Positions 27,930-41,586 of a stretch of 64,000 bases of DNA are shown here, piece by piece; position 1 is the first letter of the stretch, and the number at the start of each line of letters is the position of its first letter. This DNA is from Prosopocoilus inquinatus (Eukaryota; Arthropoda; Insecta; Coleoptera; Lucanidae): the NCBI GenBank assembly GCA_036172665.1, contig CM069873.1:35578001-35642000 (forward strand), in the 5' to 3' direction. Below the pieces are notes generated by a model. The model saw only the letters and a program-made list of their open reading frames with translations. It was not told the DNA's origin and did not search any database. The position numbers and the translations under genes are program-made.

Positions 27930-28972
27930 CGATCCTTACTCATCTATAATGTTATTTGACGTTTCGATGGACTCTAGTAACTCTGATGTGAGATACGAAG
28001 TTTTTGGACGCAGCAGGAGCTGGAAGTAGTTTTAAACGAAACAACACGTATTAGCGTTGTTCCTGTGATGTATCTAATCGATCCTTACTCATCTATCATG
28101 TTATTTGACGTTTGGATGGAATATAGTAACTCTGATGTGAGATACAAAGTTCTCGGACGCAGCAGAAGCTGGAAATAGTTTTAAACGAAACAAAACACAT
28201 TAGCGTTGTTCCTGTGATGTATCTAATCTATCCTTACTCATCTATCATATTATTTGACGTTTGGATGGACTCCAGTAACTCTGATGTGAGATACAAAGTT
28301 CTCGGACGCAGCAGAAGCTGGAAATAGTTTTGAAGGAAACAACACGTATTAACGTTGTTCCTGTGATGTATCTAATCGATCCTTACTTATCTATCATGTT
28401 ATTTGACCTTTGGATGGACTCCAGTAACTCTGATGTGAGATACAAAGTTTTCGGACGCAGCAGAAGCTGGAGATAGTTTTAAACGAAACAACACGCATTA
28501 GCGTTGTTCCTGTGATGTATCTAATCGATCCTTATTCATCTATCATGTTATTTGGCGTTTCGATGGACTCCAGTAACTCTGATGTGAGATACAAAGTTTT
28601 CGGACGCAGCAGAAGCTGGAAATAGTTTTGAACGAAACAACACGTATTACCGTTGTTCCTGTGATGTATCTAATCGATCCTTACTTAGCTACTATGTTAT
28701 TTGAGGTTTCGATGGACTCCAATAACTCTGATGTGAGATACAAAGTTTTCGGACGCAGCAGAAGCTGGAAATAGTTTTAAACGAAACAACACGCATTACC
28801 GTTGTTCCTGTGATGTATCTAATCGATCCTTACTCATCTAGCATGTTATTTGGCGTTTCGATGGACTCCAGTAACTCTGATGTGAGATACAAAGTTCTCG
28901 GACGCAGCAGGAGCTGGAAATAGTTTTAAACGAAACAACACGTATTAGCGTTGTTCCTGTGATGTATCTAAT
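27930..28972 (+). repeat. 7-monomer tandem unit (1043 bp), copy 1
   Basis: Seven monomers repeat next door at an offset of exactly 7 x 149. Markers are ctggaagtag (28021), aacaaaacacat (28190), ttgaagg/attaacg, ctggagatag, the ttagctac/gaggtttcg monomer and catctagcatg. Private differences in this copy include ggaatatag (28118), aatctatcc (28226), catattat and gacctttgg. Edges are approximate. Confidence 0.8.
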
Positions 28973-30015
28973 CGATCCTTACTCATCTATAATGTTATTT
29001 GACGTTTCGATGGACTCTAGTAACTCTGATGTGAGATACGAAGTTTTTGGACGCAGCAGGAGCTGGAAGTAGTTTTAAACGAAACAACACGTATTAGCGT
29101 TGTTCCTGTGATGTATCTAATCGATCCTTACTCATCTATCATGTTATTTGACGTTTGGATGGACTATAGTAACTCTGATGTGAGATACAAAGTTCTCGGA
29201 CGCAGCAGAAGCTGGAAATAGTTTTAAACGAAACAAAACACATTAGCGTTGTTCCTGTGATGTATCTAATCGATCCTTACTCATCTATCATGTTATTTGA
29301 CGTTTGGATGGACTCCAGTAACTCTGATGTGAGATACAAAGTTCTCGGACGCAGCAGAAGCTGGAAATAGTTTTGAAGGAAACAACACGTATTAACGTTG
29401 TTCCTGTGATGTATCTAATCGATCCTTACTTATCTATCATGTTATTTGACGTTTGGATGGACTCCAGTAACTCTGATGTGAGATACAAAGTTTTCGGACG
29501 CAGCAGAAGCTGGAGATAGTTTTAAACGAAACAACACGCATTAGCGTTGTTCCTGTGATGTATCTAATCGATCCTTATTCATCTATCATGTTATTTGGCG
29601 TTTCGATGGACTCCAGTAACTCTGATGTGAGATACAAAGTTTTCGGACGCAGCAGAAGCTGGAAATAGTTTTGAACGAAACAACACGTATTACCGTTGTT
29701 CCTGTGATGTATCTAATCGATCCTTACTTAGCTACTATGTTATTTGAGGTTTCGATGGACTCCAATAACTCTGATGTGAGATACAAAGTTTTCGGACGCA
29801 GCAGAAGCTGGAAATAGTTTTAAACGAAACAACACGCATTACCGTTGTTCCTGTGATGTATCTAATCGATCCTTACTCATCTAGCATGTTATTTGGCGTT
29901 TCGATGGACTCCAGTAACTCTGATGTGAGATACAAAGTTCTCGGACGCAGCAGGAGCTGGAAATAGTTTTAAACGAAACAACACGTATTAGCGTTGTTCC
30001 TGTGATGTATCTAAT
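28973..30015 (+). repeat. 7-monomer tandem unit (1043 bp), copy 2
   Basis: Second copy of 27930-28972 (ctggaagtag at 29064). This copy also matches the block starting near 33405 at an offset of 4430 bp, so it, or a common ancestor, was the source of both. The match to copy 1 ends where ccttgtttatc begins (about 30020). Confidence 0.8.
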
Positions 30016-30840
30016 CGATCCTTGTTTATCTATCATGTTATTTGACGTTTCGATGGACTCTAGTAATTCTGATGTGACATACGAAGTTTTTGGGCGCAGC
30101 AGGAGCTGGAAATAGTTTTAAAAGAAGCAACACGTATTAGCGTTGGTCCTGTGATGTATCTAATCGATCCTTACTTAGCTACTATGTTATTTGACGTTTC
30201 GATGGACTCCAGTAACTCTAATGTGAGATACGAAATTTTCTGACGCAGCAGAAGCTGGAAATAGTTTTAAACGAAACAACACGTATTAGCGTTGTTCCTG
30301 TGATGTATCTAATCGATCCTTACTCATCTATCATGTTATTTGACGTTTGGATGGACTCCAGTAACTCTGGTGTGAGATACAAAGTTCTCGGACGCAGCAG
30401 AAGCTGGAGATAGTTTTAAACGAAACAACACGCATTAGCGTTGTTCCTGTGATGTATCTAATCGATCCTTACTCATCTATCATGTTATTTTTCGTTTCGA
30501 TGGACTCCAGTAACTCTGATGTGAGATACAAAGCTTTCGGACGCAGCAGAAGCTGGAAATAGTTTTGAACGAAACAACACGTATTAGCGTTGTTCCTGTG
30601 ATGTATCTAATCGATCCTTACTTAGCTACTATGTTATTTCACGCTTCGATGGACTCCAATAACTCTGATGTGAGATACAAAGTTTTCGGACGCAGCAGAA
30701 GCTGGAAATAGTATTAAACGAAACAACACGCATTAGCGTTGTTCCTGTGATGTATCTAATCGATCCTTACTTATCTATCATGTTATTTGACGTTTGGATG
30801 GACTCCAGTAACTCTGATGTGAGATACAAAGTTCTCGGAC

Positions 30841-30950
30841 GCAGCTGAAGCTTCCTGTGATGTATTTAATCGATCCTTACTCATCTATCATGATATTTGA
30901 CTTTTGAATGGACTCCAGTAACTCTGATGTGAGATACAAAGTTCTCGGAC
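30841..30950 (+). repeat. Truncated 110-bp monomer with a 39-bp internal deletion
   Basis: This unit goes straight from gcagctgaagc to ttcctgtgatg, losing the A/T-rich block and the whole AACAAC/GTTGTT dyad. The intact relative at 35271 shows that 39 bp are missing, with one base of ambiguity at the junction. The junction creates an AAGCTT site. It is the only large deletion I found in the array, and it shifts the phase of everything to its right by 39 bp. The later copies of this block (35271, 42269) are intact, so the deletion is private to this copy. Confidence 0.9.
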
Positions 30951-33404
30951 GCAGCAGAAGCTGGAAATAGTTTTGAACGAAACAACACGTATTAGCGTTG
31001 TTCCTGTGATGTATCTAATCGATCCTTACTTATCTACTATGTTATTTGACGTTTCGATGGACTCCAGTAACTCTGATGTGAGATACGAAATTTTCGAACG
31101 CAGCAGAATCTGGAAATAGTTTTAAATGAAACAACACGCATTAGCGTTGTTCCTGTGATGTATCTAATCGATCCTTACTCATCTATCATGTTATTTGACG
31201 TTTCGATGGACTCTAGTAACTCTGATGTGAGATACGAAGTTTTTGGACGCAGCAGGAGCTGGAAATAGTTTTAAACGAAACAACACGTATTAGCGTTGTT
31301 CCTGTGATGTATCTAATCGCTCCTTACTTAGCTACTATGTTATTTGACGTTTCGATGGACTCCAGTAACTCTAATGTGAGATACGAAATTTTCGGACGCA
31401 GCAGAAGCTGGAAATAGTTTTAAACGAAACAACACGCATTAGCGTTGTTCCTGTGATGTATCTAATCGATCCTTACTCATCTATCATGTTATTTGACGTT
31501 TGGATGGACTCCAGTAACTCTGATGTGAGATACAAAGTTCTCGGACGCAGCAGAAGCTGGAAATAGTTTTGAACGAAACAACACCTATTAGCGTTGTTCC
31601 TGTGATGTATCTAATCGATCCTTACTCATCTATCATGTTATTTGACGTTTGAATGGACTCCAGTAACTCTAATGTGAGATACAAAGTTCTCGGACGCAGC
31701 AGAAGCTGGAAATAGGTTTTGAACGAAACAACACGTATTAGCGTTGTTCCTGTGATGTATCTAATCGATCCTTACTTATCTACTATGTTATTTGACGTTT
31801 CGATGGACTCCAGTAACTCTGATGTGAGAGACGAAATTTTCGAACGCAGCAGAATCTGGAAATAGTTTTAAATGAAACAACACGCATTAGCGTTGTTCCT
31901 GTGATGTATCTAATCGATCCTTACTCATCTATAATGTTATTTGACGTTTCGATGGACTCTAGTAACTCTGATGTGAGATACGAAATTTTCGAACGCAGCA
32001 GAATCTGGAAATAGTTTTAAATGAAACAACACGCATTAGCGTTGTTCCTGTGATGTATCTAATCGATCCTTACTCATCTATCATGTTATTTGACGTTTCG
32101 ATGGACTCTAGTAACTCTGATGTGAGATACGAAGTTTTTGGACGCAGCAGGAGCTGGAAATAGTTTTAAACGAAACAACACGTATTAGCGTTGTTCCTGT
32201 GATGTATCTAATCGCTCCTTACTTAGCTACTATGTTATTTGACGTTTCGATGGACTTCAGTAACTCTAATGTGAGATACGAAATTTTCGGACGCAGCAGA
32301 AGCTGGAAATAGTTTTAAACGAAACAACACGTATTAGCGTTGTTCCTGTGATGTATCTAATCGATCCTTACTCATCTATCATGTTATTTGACGTTTGGAT
32401 GGACTCCAGTAACTGATGTGAGATACAAAGTTCTCGGACGCAGCAGAAGCTGGAAATAGTTTTGAACGAAACAACACGTATTAGCGTTGTTCCTGTGAGT
32501 ATCTAATCGATCCTTACTTATCTATCATGTTATCTGACGTTTGAATGGACTCCAGTAACTCTGATGTGAGATACAATGTTTTCGGACGCAGCAGAAGCTG
32601 GAGATAGTTTTAAACGAAACAACACGCATTAGCGTTGTTCCTGTGATGTATCTAATCGATCCTTACTCATCTATCATGTTATTTGGCGTTTCGATGGACT
32701 CCAGTAACTCTGATGTGAGATACAAAGTTTTCGGACGCAGCAGAAGCTGGAAATAGTTTTGAACGAAACAACACGTATTAGCGTTGTTCCTGCGATGTAT
32801 CTAATTGATCCTTACTTAGCTACTATGTTATTTGACGTTTCGATGGACTCCAATAACTCTGATGTGAGATACAAAGTTTTTGGACGCAGCAGAAGCTGGA
32901 AATAGTTTTAAACGAAACAACACGCATTAGCGTTGTTCCTGTGATGTATCTAATCGATCCTTACTCATCTATCATGTTATTTGACGTTTGGATGGACTCC
33001 AGTAACTCTGATGTGAGATACAAAGTTCTCGGACGCAGCAGAAGCTGGAAATAGTTTTGAACGAAACAACACCTATTAGCGTTGTTCCTGTGATGTATCT
33101 AATCGATCCTTACTCATCTATCATGTTATTTGACGTTTGAATGGACTCCAGTAACTCTAATGTGAGATACAAAGTTCTCGGACGCAGCAGAAGCTGGAAA
33201 TAGGTTTTGAACGAAACAACACGTATTAGCGTTGTTCCTGTGATGTATCTAATCGATCCTTACTTATCTACTATGTTATTTGACGTTTCGATGGACTCCA
33301 GTAACTCTGATGTGAGAGACGAAATTTTCGAACGCAGCAGAATCTGGAAATAGTTTTAAATGAAACAACACGCATTAGCGTTGTTCCTGTGATGTATCTA
33401 ATCG

Positions 33405-35899
33405 ATCCTTACTCATCTATAATGTTATTTGACGTTTCGATGGACTCTAGTAACTCTGATGTGAGATACGAAGTTTTTGGACGCAGCAGGAGCTGGAAGT
33501 AGTTTTAAACGAAACAACACGTATTAGCGTTGTTCCTGTGATGTATCTAATCGATCCTTACTCATCTATCATGTTATTTGACGTTTGGATGGACTATAGT
33601 AACTCTGATGTGAGATACAAAGTTCTCGGACGCAGCAGAAGCTGGAAATAGTTTTAAACGAAACAAAACGCATTAGCGTTGTTCCTGTGATGTATCTAAT
33701 CGATCCTTACTCATCTATCATGTTATTTGACGTTTGGATGGACTCCAGTAACTCTGATGTGAGATACAAAGTTCTCGGACGCAGCAGAAGCTGGAAATAG
33801 TTTTGAAGGAAACAACACGTATTAACGTTGTTACTGTGATGTATCTAATCGTTCCTTACTTATCTATCATGTTATTTGACTTTTGGATGGACTCCAGTAA
33901 CTCTGATGTGAGATACAAAGTTATCGGACGCAGCAGAAGCTGGAGATAGTTTTAAACGAAACAACACGCATTAGCGTTGTTCCTGTGATGTATCTAATCG
34001 ATCCTTATTCATCTATCATGTTATTTGGCGTTTCGATGGACTCCAGTAACTCTGATGTGAGATACAAAGTTTTCGGACGCAGCAGAAGCTGGAAATAGTT
34101 TTGAACGAAACAACACGTATTACCGTTGTTCCTGTGATGTATCTAATCGATCCTTACTTAGCTACTATGTTATTTGAGGTTTCGATGGACTCCAATAACT
34201 CTGATGTGAGATACAAAGTTTTCGGACGCAGCAGAAGCTGGAAATAGTTTTAAACGAAACAACACGCATTACCGTTGTTCCTGTGATGTATCTAATCGAT
34301 CCTTACTCATCTAGCATGTTATTTGGCGTTTCGATGGACTCCAGTAACTCTGATGTGAGATACAAAGTTCTCGGACGCAGCAGGAGCTGGAAATAGTTTT
34401 AAACGAAACAACACGTATTAGCGTTGTTCCTGTGATGTATCTAATCGATCCTTGTATATCTATCATGTTATTTGACGTTTCGATGGACTCTAGTAATTCT
34501 GATGTGACATACGAAGTTTTTGGGCGCAGCAGGAGCTGGAAATAGTTTTAAAAGAAGCAACACGTATTAGCGTTGGTCCTGTGATGTATCTAATCGATCC
34601 TTACTTAGCTACTATGTTATTTGACGTTTCGATGGACTCCAGTAACTCTAATGTGAGATACGAAATTTTCGGACGCAGCAGAAGCTGGAAATAGTTTTAA
34701 ACGAAACAACACGTATTAGCGTTGTTCCTGTGATGTATCTAATCGGTCCTTACTCATCTATCCTGTTATTTGACGTTTGGATGGACTCCAGTAACTCTGG
34801 TGTGAGATACAAAGTTCTCGGACGCAGCAGAAGCTGGAGATAGTTTTAAACGAAACAACACGCATTAGCGTTGTTCCTGTGATGTATCTAATCGATCCTT
34901 ACTCATCTATCATGTTATTTTTCGTTTCGATGGACTCCAGTAACTCTGATGTGAGATACAAAGCTTTCGGACGCAGCAGAAGCTGGAAATAGTTTTGAAC
35001 GAAACAACACGTATTAGCGTTGTTCCTGTGATGTATCTAATCGATCCTTACTTAGCTACTATGTTATTTCACGCTTCGATGGACTCCAATAACTCTGATG
35101 TGAGATACAAAGTTTTCGGACGCAGCAGAAGCTGGAAATAGTTTTAAACGAAACAACACGCATTAGCGTTGTTCCTGTGATGTATCTAATCGATCCTTAC
35201 TTATCTATCATGTTATTTGACGTTTGGATGGACTCCAGTAACTCTGATGTGAGATACAAAGTTCTCGGACGCAGCTGAAGCTAGAAATAGTTTTAAACGA
35301 AACAACACGCATTAGCGTTGTTCCTGTGATGTATTTAATCGATCCTTACTCATCTATCATGATATTTGACTTTTGAATGGACTCCAGTAACTCTGATGTG
35401 AGATACAAAGTTCTCGGACGCAGCAGAAGCTGGAAATAGTTTTGAACGAAACAACACGTATTAGCGTTGTTCCTGTGATGTATCTAATCGATCCTTACTT
35501 ATCTACTATGTTATTTGACGTTTCGATGGACTCCAGTAACTCTGTTGTGAGATACGAAATTTTCGAACGCAGCAGAATCTGGAAATAGTTTTAAATGAAA
35601 CAACACGCATTAGCGTTGTTTCTGTGATGTATCTAATGGATCCTTACTCATCTATCATGTTATTTGACGTTTCGATGGACTCTAGTAACTCTGATGTGAG
35701 ATACGAAGTTTTTGGATGCAGCAGGAGCTGGAAATAGTTTTAAACGAAACAACACGTATTAGCGTTGTTCCTGTGATGTATCTAATCGCTCCTTACTTAG
35801 CTACTATGTTATTTGACGTTTCGATGGACTCCAGTAACTCTAATGTGAGATACGAAATTTTCGGACGCAGCAGAAGCTGGAAATAGTTTTAAACGAAAC
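33405..35899 (+). repeat. Dispersed copy of the 28975-31430 block
   Basis: Monomer order matches 28975-31430 at an offset of 4430 bp up to the truncated monomer and 4469 bp after it. Shared markers are ctggaagtag (33491), catctagcatg (34310), ttaaaagaagc, gttggtcctg, ttatttttcg (34914), ttcacgcttcg and gcagctgaagc. Private changes here include gttactgtg (33828), tcctgttatttg (about 34761) and ccttgtatatc (34450). Confidence 0.8.
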
Positions 35900-37074
35900 A
35901 ACACGTATTAGCGTTGTTCCTGTGATGTATCTAATCGATCCTTACTCATCTATCATGTTATTTGACGTTTGGATGGACTCCAGTAACTGATGTGAGATAC
36001 AAAGTTCTCGGACGCAGCAGAAGCTGGAAATAGTTTTGAACGAAACAACACGTATTAGCGTTGTTCCTGTGATGTATCTAATCGATCCTTACTTATCTAT
36101 CATGTTATCTGACGTTTGGATGGACTCCAGTAACTCTGATGTGAGATACAATGTTTTCGGACGCAGCAGAAGCTGGAGATAGTTTTAAACGAAACAACAC
36201 GCATTAGCGTTGTTCCTGTGATGTATCTAATCGATCCTTACTCATCTATCATGTTATTTGGCGTTTCGATGGACTCCAGTAACTCTGATGTGAGATACAA
36301 AGTTTTCGGACGCAGCAGAAGCTGGAAATAGTTTTAAACGAAACAACACGCATTAGCGTTGTTCCTGTGATGTATCTAATGGATCCTTACTCATCTATCA
36401 TGTTATTTGACGTTTCGATGGACTCTAGTAACTCTGATGTGAGATACGAAGTTTTTGGATGCAGCAGGAGCTGGAAATAGTTTTAAACGAAACAACACGT
36501 ATTAGCGTTGTTCCTGTGATGTATCTAATCGCTCCTTACTTAGCTACTATGTTATTTGACGTTTCGATGGACTCCAGTAACTCTAATGTGAGATACGAAA
36601 TTTTCGGACGCAGCAGAAGCTGGAAATAGTTTTAAACGAAACAACACGTATTAGCGTTGTTCCTGTGATGTATCTAATCGATCCTTACTCATCTATCATG
36701 TTATTTGACGTTTGGATGGACTCCAGTAACTGATGTGAGATACAAAGTTCTCGGACGCTGCAGAAGCTGGAAATAGTTTTGAACGAAACAACACGTATTA
36801 GCGTTGTTCCTGTGATGTATCTAATCGATCCTTACTCATCTATCATGTTATTTGACGTTTGGATGGACTCCAATAACTCTGATGTGAGATACAAAGTTTT
36901 CGGACGCAGCAGAAGCTGGAAATAGTTTTAAACGAAACAACACGCATTAGCGTTGTTCCTGTGATGTATCTAATCGATCCTTACTCATCTATCATGTTAT
37001 TTGACGTTTGGATGGACTCCAGTAACTGATGTGAGATACAAAGTTTTTGGACGCAGCAGAAGCTGGAAATAGTT

Positions 37075-37590
37075 TTAAACGAAACAACACGCATTAGCGT
37101 TGTTCCTGTGATGTATCTAATCGATCCTTACTCATCTATCATGTTATTTGACGTTTGGATGGACTCCAGTAACTCTGATGTGAGATACAAAGTTCTCGGA
37201 CGCAGCAGAAGCTGGAAATAGTTTTGAACGAAACAACACCTATTAGCGTTGTTCCTGTGATGTATCTAATCGATCCTTACTCATCTATCATGTTATTTGA
37301 CGTTTGAATGGACTCCAGTAACTCTGATGTGAGATACAAAGTTCTCGGACGCAGCAGAAGCTGGAAATAGGTTTTGAACGAAACAACACGTATTAGCGTT
37401 GTTCCTGTGATGTATCTAATCGATCCTTACTTATCTACTATGTTATTTGACGTTTCGATGGACTCCAGTAACTCTGATGTGAGAGACGAAATTTTCGAAC
37501 GCAGCAGAATCTGGAAATAGTTTTAAATGAAACAACACGCATTAGCGTTGTTCCTGTGATGTATCTAATCGATCCTTACTCATCTATAAT
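37075..37590 (+). repeat. Cassette with the taggttttg insertion, third occurrence
   Basis: A string of a few monomers (cgcattag, cctattag, then a monomer opening with the one-base insertion aataggttttg, then the gagagacg/gaatctgg monomer) also lies at about 31415-31980 and 32903-33469. The insertion is at 31713, 33201 and about 37368, and again, out of that context, at about 37967. The shared insertion shows these are copies by descent. Confidence 0.75.
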
Positions 37591-38009
37591 GTTATTTGAC
37601 GTTTGGATGGACTATAGTAACTCTGATGTGAGATACAAAGTTCTCGGACGCAGCAGAAGCTGGAAATAGTTTTAAACGAAACAAAACGCATTAGCGTTGT
37701 TCCTGTGATGTATCTAATCGATCCTTACTCATCTATCATGTTATTTGACGTTTGGATGGACTCCAGTAACTCTGATGTGAGATACAAAGTTCTCGGACGC
37801 AGCAGAAGCTGGAAATAGTTTTGAAGGAAACAACACGTATTAGCGTTGTTCCTGTGATGTATCTAATCGATCCTTACTCATCTATCATGTTATTTGACGT
37901 TTGAATGGACTCCAGTAACTCTGATGTGAGATACAAAGTTCTCGGACGCAGCAGAAGCTGGAAATAGGTTTTGAACGAAACAACACGTATTAGCGTTGTT
38001 CCTGTGATG

Positions 38010-39300
38010 TATCTAATGGATCCTTACTCATCTATCATGTTATTTGACGTTTCGATGGACTCTAGTAACTCTGATGTGAGATACGAAGTTTTTGGATGCA
38101 GCAGGAGCTGGAAATAGTTTTAAACGAAACAACACGTATTAGCGTTGTTCCTGTGATGTATCTAATCGCTCCTTACTTAGCTACTATGTTATTTGACGTT
38201 TCGATGGACTCCAGTAACTCTAATGTGAGATACGAAATTTTCGGACGCAGCAGAAGCTGGAAATAGTTTTAAACGAAACAACACGTATTAGCGTTGTTCC
38301 TGTGATGTATCTAATCGATCCTTACTCATCTATCATGTTATTTGACGTTTGGATGGACTCCAGTAACTGATGTGAGATACAAAGTTCTCGGACGCAGCAG
38401 AAGCTGGAAATAGTTTTGAACGAAACAACACGTATTAGCGTTGTTCCTGTGATGTATCTAATCGATCCTTACTTATCTATCATGTTATCTGACGTTTGGA
38501 TGGACTCCAGTAACTCTGATGTGAGATACAATGTTTTCGGACGCAGCAGAAGCTGGAGATAGTTTTAAACGAAACAACACGCATTAGCGTTGTTCCTGTG
38601 ATGTATCTAATCGATCCTTACTCATCTATCATGTTATTTGGCGTTTCGATGGACTCCAGTAACTCTGATGTGAGATACAAAGTTTTCGGACGCAGCAGAA
38701 GCTGGAAATAGTTTTGAACGAAACAACACGTATTAGCGTTGTTCCTGTGATGTATCTAATCGATCCTTACTTAGCTACTATGTTATTTGACGTTTCGATG
38801 GACTCCAATAACTCTGATGTGAGATACAAAGTTTTCGGACGCAGCAGAAGCTGGAAATAGTTTTAAACGAAACAACACGCATTAGCGTTGTTCCTGTGAT
38901 GTATCTAATCGATCCTTACTCATCTATCATTATATTTGACGTTTGGATGGACTACAGTAACTCTGATGTGAGATACAAAGTTTACGGACGCAGCAGAAGC
39001 TGGAAATAGTTTTAATCGAAACAACACGCATTAGCGTTGTTCCTGTGATGTATCTAATCGATCCTTACTCATCTATCATGTTATTTGGCGTTTCGATGGA
39101 CTCCAGAAACTTTGATGTGAGATACGAAGTTCTCGGACGCAGCTGAAGCTGGAAATAGTTTTAAATGAAACAACACGTACTAGCGTTGTTCCTGTGATAT
39201 ATCTAATCGATCCTTACTCATCTATCATGTTATTTGACGTTTGGATGGACTCCAGTAACTCTGATGTGAGGTACAAAGTTTTCGGACGCAGCAGAAGCTG
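38010..39300 (+). repeat. Multi-monomer block, also present at 42628-43918
   Basis: The order aatggatcc/gatgcagc, aatcgctcc, taactgatg, ttatctgacg/gatacaatg, ggagatag, ttagctac, cattatattt, ccagaaactttg, cgtactag matches 42628-43918 at an offset of 4618 bp (31 monomers less the one base expected from indels). The next monomer differs (cccattag here, cgcattagcattg at 43.95 kb), so the two copies part there. Confidence 0.78.
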
Positions 39301-41586
39301 GAAATAGTTTTAAATGAAACAACACCCATTAGCGTTGTTCCTGTGATGTATCTAATGGATCCTTACTCATATATCATGTTATTTGACGTTTCGATGGACT
39401 CTAGTAACTCTGATGTGAGATACGAAGTTTCTGGACGCAGCAGGAGCTGGAAATAGTTTTAAACGAAACAACACGTATTAGCGTTGTTCCTGTGATGTAT
39501 CTAATCGATCCTTACTCATCTATCATGTTATTTGACGTTTGGATGGACTCCAGTAACTCTGATGTGAGATACAATGTTCTCGGACGCAGCAGAAGCTGGA
39601 AATAGTTTTGAACGAAACAACACGTATTAGCGTTGTTCCTGTGATGTATCTAATCGATCCTTACTCATCTATCATGTTATTTGACGTTTGGATGGACTCC
39701 AGTAACTCTGATGTGAGATACAAAGTATTCGGACGCAGCAGAAGCTGGAAATAGTTTTGAACGAAACAACACGTATTAGCGTTGTTCCTGTGATGTATCT
39801 AATCGATCCTTACTCATCTATCATGTTATTTGGCGTTTCGATGGACTCCAGTAACTCTGATGTGAGATACAAAGTTTTCGGACGCAGCAGAAGCTGGAAA
39901 TAGTTTTGAACGAAACAACACGTATTAGCGTTGTTCCTGTGATGTATCTAATCGATCCTTACTTAGCTACTATGTTATTTGACGTTTCGATGGACTCCAA
40001 TAACTCTGATGTGAGATACAAAGTTTTCGGACGCAGCAGAAGCTGGAAATAGTTTTAAACGAAACAACACGCATTAGCGTTGTTCCTGTGATGTATCTAA
40101 TCGATCCTTACTCATCTATCATTATATTTGACGTTTGGATGGGACTACAGTAACTCTGATGTGAAATACAAAGTTTACGGACGCAGCAGAAGCTGGAAAT
40201 AGTTTTAAACGAAACAACACGCATTACCGTTGTTCCTGTGATGTATCTAATCGATCCTTACTCATCTATCATTATATTTGACGTTTGGATGGACTACAGT
40301 AACTCTGATGTGAGATACAAAGTTCTCGGACGCAGCAGAAGCTGGAAATAGTTTTGAACGAAACAACACGTATTAGCGTTGTTCCTGTGATGTATCTAAT
40401 CGATCCTTACTTATCTACTATGTTATTTGACGTTTCGATGGACTCCAGTATCTCTGATGTGAGATACGAAATTTTCGAACGCAGCAGAATCTGGAAATAG
40501 TTTTAAATGAAACAACACGCATTAGCGTTGTTCCTGTAATGTATCTAATCGATCCTTGTATATCTATCATGTTATTTGACGTTTCGATGGACTCTAGTAA
40601 TTCTGATGTGACATACGAAGTTTTTGGGCGCAGCAGGAGCTGGAAATAGTTTTAAAAGAAGCAACACGTATTAGCGTTGGTCCTGTGATGTATCTAAGCG
40701 ATCCTTACTTAGCTACTATGTTATTTGACGTTTCGATGGACTCCAGTAACTCTAATGTGAGATACGAAATTTTCGGACGCAGCAGAAGCTGGAAATAGTT
40801 TTAAACGAAACAACACGTATTAGCGTTGTTCCTGTGATGTATCTAATCGATCCTTACTCATCTATCATGTTATTTTTCGTTTCGATGGACTCCAGTAACT
40901 CTGATGTGAGATACAAAGCTTTCGGACGCAGCAGAAGCTGGAAATAGTTTTGAACGAAACAACACGTATTAGCGTTGTTCCTGTGATGTATCTAATCGAT
41001 CCTTACTTAGCTACTATGTTATTTCACGCTTCGATGGACTCCAATAACTCTGATGTGAGATACAAAGTTTTCGGACGCAGCAGAAGCTGGAAATAGTTTT
41101 AAACGAAACAACACGCATTAGCGTTGTTCCTGTGATGTATCTAATCGATCCTTACTCATCTATCATGTTATTTGGCGTTTCGATGGACTCCAGTAACTCT
41201 GATGTGAGATACAAAGTTTTCGGACGCAGCAGAAGCTGGAAATAGTTTTAAACGAAACAACACGCATTACCGTTGTTCCTGTGATGTATTTAATCGATCC
41301 TTACTCATCTATCATGATATTTGACTTTTGAATGGACTCCAGTAACTCTGATGTGAGATACAAAGTTGTCGGACGCAGCAGAAGCTGGAAATAGTTTTGA
41401 ACGAAACAACACGTATTAGCGTTGTTCCTGTGATGTATCTAATCGATCCTTACTTATCTACTATGTTATTTGAGGTTTCGATGGACTCCAATAACTCTGA
41501 TGTGAGATACAAAGTTTTCGGACGCAGCAGAAGCTGGAAATAGTTTTAAACGAAACAACACGCATTACCGTTGTTCCTGTGATGTA

